A DNA stretch of 14,878 nt from JAHEFX01 sp964614585 (GCA_964614585.1 CAZTLW010000054.1:1-14878), one strand, 5' to 3'; positions 1-6,997 are shown, counted from the stretch's first letter. Numbers and translations are program-made. Notes: a model not told the origin generated them from the sequence alone.

Positions 1-1307
1 TCGACGGCACGCTCGGGCGCCCCGACGCCGAGGCGATCGCCGCCGGTCGCCAGGGCACCGTCACCGAGGTACCGGACGTCGGGACCGAGCTGGTCCCCGG
101 CGACACCGTGGTGCGGGTCGATGACCAACCGATCGTGCTGCTCTCGGGCACCACGCCGGCGTTCCGCGACCTCGGCTACGGCAGCAGCGAGGTGACCCTG
201 CCGGCCGGACGCCAGGGGACCATCACCGGGATCCTCCCCGAGGGTGCCATCGTCACCGAGGGCGACGTCATCGCCCGGATCGACGAGGCGCCGATCGTGG
301 CCCTCGACGGGACGGTGCCCGCCTATCGGACGCTGTCGGAGGGTGACGAGGGCCCCGACGTCGCCCAACTCGAGGAGGCGCTGGTGGCGCTCGGCTACGA
401 CCCCGACGGCGACGTCACCGTCGACGACGAGTTCACCAACGCCACCGAGGCGATGGTGGAGCGCTGGCAGGAGGACCTCGGCGTCGAGGAGACCGGGATC
501 GTGGTCCTCGGCGACGTCGTCTTCTCGCCGCTCCCCGCCCAGGTGCTCGTGGTCGCCGCCGACGTGGCGGCGGTCGTCTCCCCGACCACGCCCGTCATGA
601 CGGTGTCCGGCGGCGAGCCGCTGTCGGGGCCGGACGTCGCCCAACTCGAGGCCGGCCTCGTCGACCTCGGACACCTCGACGCCGCCGACGACGTCCTCGA
701 CGTCGACACGGTGGCCGCCATCGCCGACTTCCAGGCCACCCGCGGCCTCGAGGTGGACGGCGTCCTCGCCCTCGGGGAGATCGTGTTCCGGGACGGCGCC
801 ATCCGCACCGCGGCGGTGCTCGCCCCGGCCGGGACGACGGTGACGCCGACCACGCCCGTGGTGGAGGCCACCTCCTCGACCACCATCGTCCGCGTCGACC
901 TGCCCGCCGCCGACCAGGGGGCGTTCGCCGTCGGCGGGGAGGTGGTCATCGAACTGCCGGACCGCACCGAGACCCCGGGCACCGTGACCAGCGTGGCGTC
1001 GGTGGCGACCACCGGTCCCCAGGGCAACGCCTCCTTCGAGGTCGAGATCGCCCTCGACGACCCGACCGCCGCAGGGTCGCTCGACGAGGCCCCCGTCGAC
1101 GTGAGGGTGGTCACCGATACCGCCGAGGACGTCCTCGCCGTGCCGGTCACGGCCCTCCTCGCCCTCGCCGAGGGCGGCTACGCGGTCGAGGTGGTCGACC
1201 CCGACGGGACCACGCGGCTCGTCGCCGCCGACCCCGGCTTCTTCGCCGATGGCTTCGTGGAGATCGACGCCGACGTGGAGCCGGGCGACCTCGTCGTGGT
1301 GCCATGA
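1..1307 (+). CDS. Efflux periplasmic-adaptor (MacA/HlyD-like) protein with two peptidoglycan-binding domains, 5'-truncated
   Basis: The frame is open from the window edge (codons in phase with base 3), so the N-terminus, including any signal peptide, lies upstream; the GTG at 108 is internal. Two barrel-sandwich-type modules follow each other at about 42-173 and 204-335. Each opens with AGRQGT, carries a GD(V/T)..R(V/I)D(D/E).PIV stretch and ends PA(F/Y)R.L. Two PG_binding_1-like repeats follow, each opening GPDVAQLE (about 352-535 and 628-790), each trailed by a segment ending in SPTTPV or TPTTPV. The C-terminal third resembles the beta-barrel and membrane-proximal parts of membrane-fusion adaptors. 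Such proteins bridge an ABC exporter to the envelope; here peptidoglycan binding could anchor it to the wall. Its stop overlaps the ATPase start by ATGA, so the two are translationally coupled. The family is fairly sure; the exported substrate is unknown. Confidence 0.85.
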   Translation, partial: DGTLGRPDAEAIAAGRQGTVTEVPDVGTELVPGDTVVRVDDQPIVLLSGTTPAFRDLGYGSSEVTLPAGRQGTITGILPEGAIVTEGDVIARIDEAPIVALDGTVPAYRTLSEGDEGPDVAQLEEALVALGYDPDGDVTVDDEFTNATEAMVERWQEDLGVEETGIVVLGDVVFSPLPAQVLVVAADVAAVVSPTTPVMTVSGGEPLSGPDVAQLEAGLVDLGHLDAADDVLDVDTVAAIADFQATRGLEVDGVLALGEIVFRDGAIRTAAVLAPAGTTVTPTTPVVEATSSTTIVRVDLPAADQGAFAVGGEVVIELPDRTETPGTVTSVASVATTGPQGNASFEVEIALDDPTAAGSLDEAPVDVRVVTDTAEDVLAVPVTALLALAEGGYAVEVVDPDGTTRLVAADPGFFADGFVEIDADVEPGDLVVVP

Positions 1308-1993
1308 GCACCGTCCTGGCCCTCGCCGACGTCGCCAAGGAGTACCCGACCACGCCACCGGTGCGGGCCCTCGACGGGGTGACCATGCGGGTGGAAGCCG
1401 GGGAGCTGCTGGCGGTGGTCGGGCCGTCGGGGTCGGGGAAGTCGACGATGCTGCACGTCATGGGGACGCTCGACCGGCCGAGCGCCGGCGACGTCGAGCT
1501 CGTCGGGCGACGCGTCTCCGAACTCACCGACGCCGACCTCTCGGGGTTGCGGGCCCACCACATCGGCTTCGTGTTCCAGCAGTTCCACCTCCTGACCGGC
1601 TACTCCGCCCTCGACAACGTCGCCGACGGGCTGTTGTACCGGGGTGTCCCGCTGGCCGAGCGACGCGAGCGGGCCGTGACGGCCCTCGGAATGGTCGGGC
1701 TCGGCCACCGGCTCGGCCACGTCGCCACGCAGCTCTCGGGCGGTGAGCGCCAGCGGGTCGCCATCGCCCGCGCCATCGTCGGCGACCCCTCGATCGTCCT
1801 CGCCGACGAACCCACCGGCAACCTCGACTCCAAGACGTCGGCCGGCATCGTCGAGCTGTTGCGGAACCTCAACGCTCGCGGCACCACGATCGTGGTCGTC
1901 ACCCACGACCGGAGCATCGCCGAATCGCTGCCGAGGACCGTCAGCCTGCTCGACGGACGGATCGTCTCGGACGCCACGGTGGCGCTCGCATGA
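1304..1993 (+). CDS. ABC transporter ATP-binding protein, MacB/LolD type
   Basis: This 229-residue protein is a complete nucleotide-binding domain. Visible motifs are Walker A GPSGSGKST (residues 40-48), the Q-loop FVFQQFHLL (89-97), the signature LSGGERQ (144-150), Walker B IVLADEP (164-170) followed by TGNLDS, and the H-loop VVTHD (His201). The QQFHLL Q-loop and NLDS D-loop region are typical of the MacB/LolD/FtsE group, whose ATPases act by mechanotransmission with a four-helix permease. Length is normal for the family. The start overlaps the adaptor stop and the stop overlaps the permease start, both as ATGA, giving a three-gene coupled operon. It should act at the inner face of the cytoplasmic membrane, hydrolysing ATP to drive the permease. 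The substrate (drug, peptide or lipoprotein) cannot be told from sequence. Confidence 0.95.
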   Translation: MSTVLALADVAKEYPTTPPVRALDGVTMRVEAGELLAVVGPSGSGKSTMLHVMGTLDRPSAGDVELVGRRVSELTDADLSGLRAHHIGFVFQQFHLLTGYSALDNVADGLLYRGVPLAERRERAVTALGMVGLGHRLGHVATQLSGGERQRVAIARAIVGDPSIVLADEPTGNLDSKTSAGIVELLRNLNARGTTIVVVTHDRSIAESLPRTVSLLDGRIVSDATVALA

Positions 1994-3189
1994 CGACCGA
2001 GGCGCCGGCCGCCCGGCTGCAGCCCGCCGACCTCGCCCGGACGGCGACCGTCGGGGCCCGCACCCGGCCGATGCGGGCGGCGCTGTCGGCATTGGGGATC
2101 ATGATCGGGATCGGGGCCATGGTGGCGGTGCTCGGCCTGTCGGAGTCGTCGAAGTCGGAGCTGCTGGCCCAACTCGAACAGCTCGGGACCAACCTGCTGA
2201 CCGTCCAGGCGGGAGCAGGGATCGGCCGGGGCTCGGGCGAACTGCCGGACGAGGCCGTGGCCATGGTGGGTCGCATCGGCCCCGTCGAGGCCACCAGCGC
2301 CGTGCAGGACGTCGCGGCGTCCGTGTACCGCACCGACCTCATCCCCACCGGCCAGACGGGCGGGATCACCGTGAAGACCGCCGCTCCCGACCTGCTCGAC
2401 ACCCTCGGGGGGACGCTGGCCGAGGGCCGCTTCCTCGATGCCGCCACCGAGCGCTTCCCGACCGCGGTCGTCGGGGCCGTGGCCGCCGATCGACTCGGCA
2501 TCCGCGACCTCGCCGCCGGGCCGGTGGTGCTGGTCGACGACGAACGGTTCACCGTCGTGGGCATCCTCGAGCCCCTCGAGCTCCACCCCGACCTCGACCG
2601 GTCGGTGCTCGTGGGCCTGCCCGCCGCGGAGGACGTGCTCGGCCACGACGGGTCCCCGAGCGTGATCTACGTCCGCACCCGTCCCGAGCAGGTCGAGGCG
2701 GTCGCCAACGTGCTGCCGGCGACCGCCAACCCCGAGTTCCCCGACGAGGTGGAGGTGTCCCGTCCCACCGACGCCCTCGAGGCGGCGGAGGCGGCCGACG
2801 ACACCCTGACGGCCCTGTTCCTCGGGCTCGGGGCGGTGGCGCTGTTGGTGGGTGGGGTGGGCATCGCCAACGTCATGGTGATCAGCGTGCTCGAGCGGCG
2901 CTCGGAGATCGGCCTTCGCCGGGCGCTGGGGGCGACCCGCCGCCACATCGCGGTGCAGTTCCTCGGCGAGGCGGCGCTGTTGTCGGGGGTGGGTGGCGTG
3001 GCCGGCGTGGCGCTCGGGGCACTGGTGACGTTCGCCTGGGCATCGCTCGAGGGGTGGGACACGCTGGTCCCGACCGTCGCCCTCGTCGGGGGGCTGGTCG
3101 CCGCGCTTCTCATCGGGGCGGTGGCGGGGCTGTACCCGGCCGTGCGGGCCTCGCGCCTGTCGCCCACCGAGGCCCTCCGCTCCGAGTGA
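1990..3189 (+). CDS. ABC transporter permease, MacB/FtsX family
   Basis: This 399-residue protein has the MacB layout: one transmembrane segment near residues 30-50, an extracytoplasmic MacB_PCD-like domain (about 51-265), then three transmembrane segments near 274-300, 327-350 and 358-381. The conserved cytoplasmic loop ERRSEIGLRRALGATRRHI (302-320) and the C-terminal LYPAVRASRLSPTEALR (381-397) are hallmarks of FtsX-type permeases. It works as a dimer with the upstream ATPase, and the adaptor probably docks on its outer domain. An actinobacterium lacks a TolC-type partner, so export across the cytoplasmic membrane into the wall is the likely outcome. It is the last gene of the operon, followed directly by a long inverted repeat and a convergent gene. 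Confidence 0.93.
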   Translation: MTTEAPAARLQPADLARTATVGARTRPMRAALSALGIMIGIGAMVAVLGLSESSKSELLAQLEQLGTNLLTVQAGAGIGRGSGELPDEAVAMVGRIGPVEATSAVQDVAASVYRTDLIPTGQTGGITVKTAAPDLLDTLGGTLAEGRFLDAATERFPTAVVGAVAADRLGIRDLAAGPVVLVDDERFTVVGILEPLELHPDLDRSVLVGLPAAEDVLGHDGSPSVIYVRTRPEQVEAVANVLPATANPEFPDEVEVSRPTDALEAAEAADDTLTALFLGLGAVALLVGGVGIANVMVISVLERRSEIGLRRALGATRRHIAVQFLGEAALLSGVGGVAGVALGALVTFAWASLEGWDTLVPTVALVGGLVAALLIGAVAGLYPAVRASRLSPTEALRSE

Positions 3190-3194
3190 CGCTG

Positions 3195-3276
3195 CCAACC
3201 CTGGGTTGTGGGCGTCGGGTTCCGACGCTCACCGTCCTCGGTTGGGGACCGGGCGACGCTCACAACCCAGGGTTGG
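3195..3276. terminator. Long inverted repeat between convergent genes; likely bidirectional terminator and copy 1 of a dispersed repeat
   Basis: Arms at 3195-3217 and 3254-3276 are complementary at 22 of 23 positions around a 36-base spacer. Each arm contains a near-palindromic core CAACCC(T/A)GGGTTG (3196-3208 and 3263-3275). A second hairpin is nested inside: GCGTCGG-GTT-CCGACGC around 3212-3228. The element starts six bases after the permease stop and ends three bases before the stop codon of the minus-strand prenyltransferase. There is no T-run, which is common for high-GC actinobacterial terminators. Termination in both directions is inference; the repeat itself is directly visible. Confidence 0.75.
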
Positions 3277-3278
3277 GG

Positions 3279-4046
3279 TCAGCGGCCGAAGCGGCGGGAG
3301 CGCTGGGAGAAGTCCCGCAGGGTCCGCAGGTAGTCGACCCGGCGGAACTGGGGCCAGAAGACGTTGATGAAGGCGAACTCGCTGTAGGCCGACTGCCACA
3401 GGAGGAACCCCGACAGCCGGCTCTCCCCGCTCGTGCGGATGATGAGATCGGCGTCCGGCACGTCCGCCGAATACATGTGGGCACCGAGGCTCTTGTCGGT
3501 GATGTGCTCGGCGAGCTCCTCTGGCGGGACCCCCGACTCGACCAACTCAGCCACCAGTCGCCTGGCTGCGTCGACGATCTCCTCGCGTCCCCCGTAGCCC
3601 AACGCGATGTTCAGCGTGGCCTCGCCGGTCGGCCGGGCCGCCTCGAGCTTGCGGGCCGCCTCGACGAGGTGCTCGGGGAGCAGGTCGAGGCGGCCGATCG
3701 GGCGGACGTGGAGGTCGTAGGCCTCGGCGATCGCCGGGAGCCGGTCGAACAACTCGATGAGGACGTCGTAGTAGGGCTCGAGCTCCTCGTCGGGCCGGGC
3801 GAGGTTCTGGGGCGACAGCACCCAGGCGGTGATGGCGGGGATGCGGGGGTCCTGGGCCCACCCGAGGAACTCCTCGAAGCGGGCCATGCCCCGCCGGTAC
3901 GAGGCGGCGTAGTCGGGCAGCCCCTCGGCCCGGGCATACCGACGGTGCCCGTCGAGGATGACCCCGATGTGCTGGGGCAGGTGTGACTCGTCGATCTCTC
4001 GGCGGAGCCGCCGCTCGTAGACGGTGTAGAGGATCCCCTCGGACAT
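3279..4046 (-). CDS. cis-Prenyltransferase (UppS/isoprenyl diphosphate synthase family), divergent
   Basis: This 255-residue protein has the family fold signature: HIGVILDGHRRYA (26-38, catalytic Asp32), LGYGGREEIVDAARRL (149-164) and IRTSGESRLSGFLLWQSAYSEF (203-224), and it ends RRSRRFG-like. The family condenses isopentenyl diphosphate onto an allylic diphosphate in cis; short products or undecaprenyl/decaprenyl carriers are possible. Several usual residues differ. The DGN motif reads DGH, the GHxxG helix reads SYRRG, and the usual S-x-(E/D)-N-W loop reads SPQNL. This suggests a paralogue with different chain length or allylic substrate rather than the essential UppS. I chose the ATG at 4046 because a TAGCCT promoter hexamer lies seven bases before it; the frame stays open to 4091 but would run through that promoter. 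It is transcribed divergently from the cation transporter. Confidence 0.87.
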   Translation of the reverse strand: MSEGILYTVYERRLRREIDESHLPQHIGVILDGHRRYARAEGLPDYAASYRRGMARFEEFLGWAQDPRIPAITAWVLSPQNLARPDEELEPYYDVLIELFDRLPAIAEAYDLHVRPIGRLDLLPEHLVEAARKLEAARPTGEATLNIALGYGGREEIVDAARRLVAELVESGVPPEELAEHITDKSLGAHMYSADVPDADLIIRTSGESRLSGFLLWQSAYSEFAFINVFWPQFRRVDYLRTLRDFSQRSRRFGR

Positions 4047-4053
4047 CGCCGAG

Positions 4054-4059
4054 AGGCTA
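4054..4059 (-). promoter_or_regulatory. Predicted -10 hexamer of the prenyltransferase gene (leaderless)
   Basis: On the minus strand this reads TAGCCT, matching the actinobacterial -10 pattern TANNNT. Seven bases separate it from the ATG at 4046, which places the likely transcription start at the start codon. There is no Shine-Dalgarno sequence. Confidence 0.6.
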
Positions 4060-4073
4060 GGAGGGCGGCGTGA

Positions 4074-4093
4074 CCGTGGCCAGACCGCCACGG
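4074..4093. promoter_or_regulatory. Perfect 7-bp inverted repeat between divergent promoters; possible operator
   Basis: CCGTGGC (4074-4080) and GCCACGG (4087-4093) flank a six-base spacer. The site lies between the two divergent -10 hexamers, upstream of each, where a dimeric regulator could sit. Such repeats are not rare in GC-rich DNA, so the regulatory role is only a suggestion. Confidence 0.3.
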
Positions 4094-4107
4094 CATCCCC
4101 CAGTCCC

Positions 4108-4113
4108 TAGCCT
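4108..4113 (+). promoter_or_regulatory. Predicted -10 hexamer of the cation transporter gene (leaderless)
   Basis: TAGCCT lies exactly seven bases before the ATG at 4121. It is the same hexamer at the same spacing as the divergent gene on the other strand. It supports 4121 as the start over the earlier in-frame codon at 4070. Confidence 0.6.
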
Positions 4114-4120
4114 GCCGGTC

Positions 4121-5071
4121 ATGGCCACCGGTTCGACGAAGGCGATCTATGCCGCCCTGTTCGCCAACCTCGGCATCGCCATCGCCAAGTTCGTCGGCTG
4201 GTTCTTCACGTCCTCGTCGTCGATGCTCGCCGAGGCCATCCACTCCGTCGCCGACACGTCCAACCAGGCGCTGCTGCTGTTGGGAGGTCGCCGCGCCAAG
4301 CTCGCCGCCACCCCCGAGCACCCCTTCGGCTACGGGCGGGAGCGGTACTTCTGGTCGTTCGTCGTCTCGCTCATCCTCTTCAGCCTCGGCGGGATGTTCG
4401 CCATCTACGAGGGGGTCGTGAAGCTCGGCGAGGCCGCCCACGAGCTCGAGAACCTCGGCTGGGCCATCGGGATCCTCTCGTTCGCCATCCTGCTCGAGGG
4501 ATACTCGTTCCGCACCGCCGTCCACGAGTCGCGACCTCTCAAGGGCCGCTCCAGTTGGTGGCAGTTCATTCGCCACTCCCGCAACCCCGAACTCCCGGTG
4601 GTGCTCCTCGAGGACTTCGGGGCCCTCACCGGCCTGGCGCTCGCCCTCGTCGGGGTGACGACCGCCGCCATCACCGGGGACAGCCGCTGGGACGCCTACG
4701 GGACGATCGCCATCGGGGTGCTGCTCGTCGCCATCGCCATCGTGCTGGCCATCGAGATGAAGAGCCTGCTCATCGGCGAGTCGGCGGTGGAGGAGGTGCG
4801 ACAGCGCATCGTGGGGGCCATCGAGGCGGGCGGCGCCAACGCGGTGATCCACATGCGAACCGAGCACCTGGGCCCCGACGAGTTGCTGGTGGCGGCCAAG
4901 GTCCAGTTCCCCGCCCGCCTCGGGACGGTGGCGCTCACCGACGAGATCGACGCCGCCGAGACGCGGATCCGGGAGGCGGTACCGATCGCCCGTCTCATCT
5001 ACCTGGAGCCCGACATGACCGACCCGAACCACCCCGACCTCGCGGACGGAGGCACCAATGTCGTCGCCTGA
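4121..5071 (+). CDS. Cation diffusion facilitator transporter, ZnT9 (SLC30A9)-like
   Basis: This 316-residue membrane protein has about six transmembrane segments followed by a cytoplasmic domain from about residue 217. TM2 carries the metal-site pattern EAIHSVADTSNQ (His41, Asp45). The PFGYGRERYFW motif (68-78) follows the TM2-TM3 loop typical of the family. TM5 begins LLEDFGALTG (162-171) instead of the HxxxD of ordinary zinc exporters. That LLED...G feature, the HSRNPELPVV segment just before it and the AITGDSRWDAYG stretch are features I recall from the ZnT9-like branch. The family moves Zn2+ or other divalent cations against protons. No His-rich loop is seen. The 14-base overlap with the next gene suggests cotranscription. 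Family assignment is firm; the metal is not determinable. Confidence 0.9.
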   Translation: MATGSTKAIYAALFANLGIAIAKFVGWFFTSSSSMLAEAIHSVADTSNQALLLLGGRRAKLAATPEHPFGYGRERYFWSFVVSLILFSLGGMFAIYEGVVKLGEAAHELENLGWAIGILSFAILLEGYSFRTAVHESRPLKGRSSWWQFIRHSRNPELPVVLLEDFGALTGLALALVGVTTAAITGDSRWDAYGTIAIGVLLVAIAIVLAIEMKSLLIGESAVEEVRQRIVGAIEAGGANAVIHMRTEHLGPDELLVAAKVQFPARLGTVALTDEIDAAETRIREAVPIARLIYLEPDMTDPNHPDLADGGTNVVA

Positions 5072-5438
5072 CCTCTCGGCCGGGATCACGTTCCTCCGGG
5101 TGGCCGACCTCGACCGCTCGCACCGGTTCTACGGAGAGGGGCTCGGGCTGCCGCTGGTGCTCGACCAAGGCGGGTGCCGGATCTACGAGGTGGTGCCCGG
5201 TTCGTACCTCGGGGCCTGCGAGCGCCCCGACCCGGGCTCGTCGGGGGTCATGGTGACGTTCGTCACCGACGACGTGGCGGGCTGGCACGACCGGTTCACC
5301 GCCGCCGGCGCCGAGGTCGACGGCCCACCTCGTGACAACGCCGACTACCGCATCCACCACTTCTTCGCGACCGACCCCGACGGCCACACCCTCGAGGTGC
5401 AGCGCTTCTGGGACGACGACTGGGCCGATCCGGCCTGA
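5058..5438 (+). CDS. VOC-superfamily (glyoxalase/bleomycin-resistance-like) protein
   Basis: This 126-residue protein shows two beta-alpha-beta-beta-beta modules. The first is ITFLRVADLDRSHRFYGEGLG (10-30); the second ends ATDPDGHTLEVQRFW (104-118) with Glu113 at the usual last metal-ligand position. In the first strand the usual His ligand is replaced by the ITFL sequence, so a classical glyoxalase I metal site is doubtful. Possible roles in the superfamily include isomerase, dioxygenase or antibiotic-binding protein; none can be chosen here. The ATG at 5058 is preceded by GGAGG at 5048-5052 with five bases between. The gene overlaps the transporter by 14 bases, consistent with a two-gene operon. 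A palindromic repeat follows its stop. Confidence 0.88.
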   Translation: MSSPDLSAGITFLRVADLDRSHRFYGEGLGLPLVLDQGGCRIYEVVPGSYLGACERPDPGSSGVMVTFVTDDVAGWHDRFTAAGAEVDGPPRDNADYRIHHFFATDPDGHTLEVQRFWDDDWADPA

Positions 5439-5452
5439 CGAACTCCGGTGCG

Positions 5453-5475
5453 GAGACCAGCCCAGGTCTGGTCTC
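5453..5475. terminator. Hairpin downstream of the VOC gene, probable terminator
   Basis: GAGACCAG (5453-5460) and CTGGTCTC (5468-5475) form a perfect 8-bp stem around a seven-base loop, 14 bases after the VOC stop. It has no T-run. Together with the adjoining palindrome it probably separates the convergent transcripts. Confidence 0.55.
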
Positions 5476-5498
5476 GTCACCTCGGTTCGGCTGGAACC

Positions 5499-5527
5499 GA
5501 CGCCCACAACCCAGGGTTGAGGGCGTC
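5499..5527. repeat. 29-base near-perfect palindrome, copy 2 of the dispersed repeat; likely terminator of the aminopeptidase gene
   Basis: The element is GACGCCC-A-CAACCC-A-GGGTTG-A-GGGCGTC, complementary except for one A/A pair and the central base. Its core is identical to the core at 3263-3275, and the 40 bases 5480-5519 match 3236-3275 at 31 positions. Its right end overlaps the stop codon of the minus-strand aminopeptidase. It lies between convergent genes, as does the other copy. Confidence 0.75.
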
Positions 5528-6965
5528 AGGGGAGGGGGAGGTGGGGCGACTCGGCGCAGAGCGCCTCGACCTCGTCGGGGTCGACCGGCAGCGCCGCCGT
5601 CAGGTTCTCCCACCCGTCGGCGGTCACGAGGACGTCGTCCTCGATCCGCACCCCGATCCCCCGGAAGGCCTCCGGCACCTCGAACGTGATCGTCTCGGCG
5701 CCCTCGGCCTCCTCGGCCTCCAGTCGGTCCGCCTCGGCGGCACCCAGGAGCAGCCGACGTTCGAGGCGCTCGCTCGGGTCGACGGCCAGCTTCGTGAACT
5801 CGACCGTCTCCCGGTCGGGCGCGACGTAGAGGCCCGGCTCGATCGTGAACGTCATCCCGGGCTCGAGGGCCAGTGGCACGCCGTCGACCCGCAGGGACCC
5901 GGCGTCGTGGACGTCGAGGCCGAGCCAGTGGCCGGTGCCGTGCATGAAGAACTCGCGGTAGTGGGCCATGGCCAGGGAGTCGTCGATGCCCAACGGCAGC
6001 AGCCCCAGGTCGACGAGGCCCTCGGTGAGCACCGCCACCGCGGCGTCGTGCATCGCCGGCAGTGACCCGCCGGGCCCGGCGTGGTCGAAGGCGGACCGGT
6101 GGGCGGCGAGGACGACCTCGTAGACGGCGCGCTGTTCGGGGGAGAAGCGTCCGTTCACCGGGAAGGTCCGGGTGATGTCGGCTGAGTGGTGGCCGTACTC
6201 GGCCCCGGCGTCGATGAGGAGCAGGTCCCCGTCGCCGAGCAAGGCGTCGTTCTCGACGTAGTGGAGGATGCAGGCGTTGGGCCCGCCCGCCACGATCGAC
6301 GGGTACCCGTTGCGCTCCGAGCCACGCTGGCGGAACACGTACTCCATGGCCGCCTGCACCTGGAACTCGGCGATGCCGGGTCGGGCGAAGCGCATCGCCT
6401 CGGCGTGGGCCTCGACGGAGATGTCACAGGCGGTCCGCAGCGCCGCCACCTCCTCGGGATGCTTGCGCTGTCGGAGCTCGGCGAGGACCGGGGTCGGGTC
6501 GACGACCTCGGTGGGGACCGGTCGGCCGAACCGCTGGGCGAGCGGGGCCAGCGCTTCGATGGCCCCGGTCACGGCGTCGGTGGCCCGGCCGGGCGGTACG
6601 TACACGCGGGTGCGGCCGACCAGTCGGCGGCGGAGCTCGTCGGCGAGCTCGCCGATGGGGAAGGCGGCGTCGGCGTCGTAGCGGTCGATGGCCCCCTCGA
6701 CCCCGGCGCGGTACCCGTCCCAGATCTCCCGCTCGCGGTCGCGTGGCCGCACGAAGAGCACGTAGCGCTCCGTGGGGTGGGACGGGTCGAGCACCGCCAC
6801 TGCGTCGGGCTCGGCGAAGCCCGTGAGGAAGAAGAACGACGAGTCCTGGCGGAACTCGTGGTGGACGTCGTCGTTGCGGACCTGCTCGACCGCCGCGGGG
6901 ATCACGGCGATGCCGTCCCCGATGACGGCGGCGAAATCGGCCCGTCGATCCGTGAAGGAACTCAT
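5526..6965 (-). CDS. pepP: Xaa-Pro aminopeptidase (aminopeptidase P, M24B)
   Basis: This 479-residue protein has an N-terminal aminopeptidase-P domain (about 9-150, with EFRQDSSFFFLTGF at 37-50) and a C-terminal pita-bread metallopeptidase domain. The five dinuclear metal ligands are visible: Asp252 (LIDAGAEYG), Asp263 (SADITRTF), His346 (HGTGHWLGLDVHD), Glu376 (TIEPG) and Glu442 (RIEDD). It removes the N-terminal residue from peptides with proline in second position and should be cytosolic. Between the TIEPGLYVAPD motif and FRGIGVRIEDD there is an acidic insertion of roughly 40 residues (about 385-428) that I do not recall from E. coli PepP. The ATG at 6965 was chosen because the family N-terminus begins there and TACGCT lies eight bases before it. 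The frame continues to 7193, but that part overlaps the next gene and is not protein-like. Confidence 0.95.
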   Translation of the reverse strand: MSSFTDRRADFAAVIGDGIAVIPAAVEQVRNDDVHHEFRQDSSFFFLTGFAEPDAVAVLDPSHPTERYVLFVRPRDREREIWDGYRAGVEGAIDRYDADAAFPIGELADELRRRLVGRTRVYVPPGRATDAVTGAIEALAPLAQRFGRPVPTEVVDPTPVLAELRQRKHPEEVAALRTACDISVEAHAEAMRFARPGIAEFQVQAAMEYVFRQRGSERNGYPSIVAGGPNACILHYVENDALLGDGDLLLIDAGAEYGHHSADITRTFPVNGRFSPEQRAVYEVVLAAHRSAFDHAGPGGSLPAMHDAAVAVLTEGLVDLGLLPLGIDDSLAMAHYREFFMHGTGHWLGLDVHDAGSLRVDGVPLALEPGMTFTIEPGLYVAPDRETVEFTKLAVDPSERLERRLLLGAAEADRLEAEEAEGAETITFEVPEAFRGIGVRIEDDVLVTADGWENLTAALPVDPDEVEALCAESPHLPLP

Positions 6966-6973
6966 GGGCCGGG

Positions 6974-6979
6974 AGCGTA
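6974..6979 (-). promoter_or_regulatory. Predicted -10 hexamer of the aminopeptidase gene (leaderless)
   Basis: The minus strand reads TACGCT, a TANNNT match, eight bases before the ATG. It lies in the 32-base gap after the upstream glycosidase-like gene, so the aminopeptidase probably has its own promoter in addition to any read-through. Confidence 0.5.
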
Positions 6980-6997
6980 GAGCGCCGGCCGGAGTGC

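Noticed and set aside
1600..3198. Long minus-strand frame (532 codons) opposite the ABC ATPase and permease
   Set aside because: The plus strand has unmistakable Walker and FtsX motifs; the antisense product is rich in Arg, Gly and His without domains.
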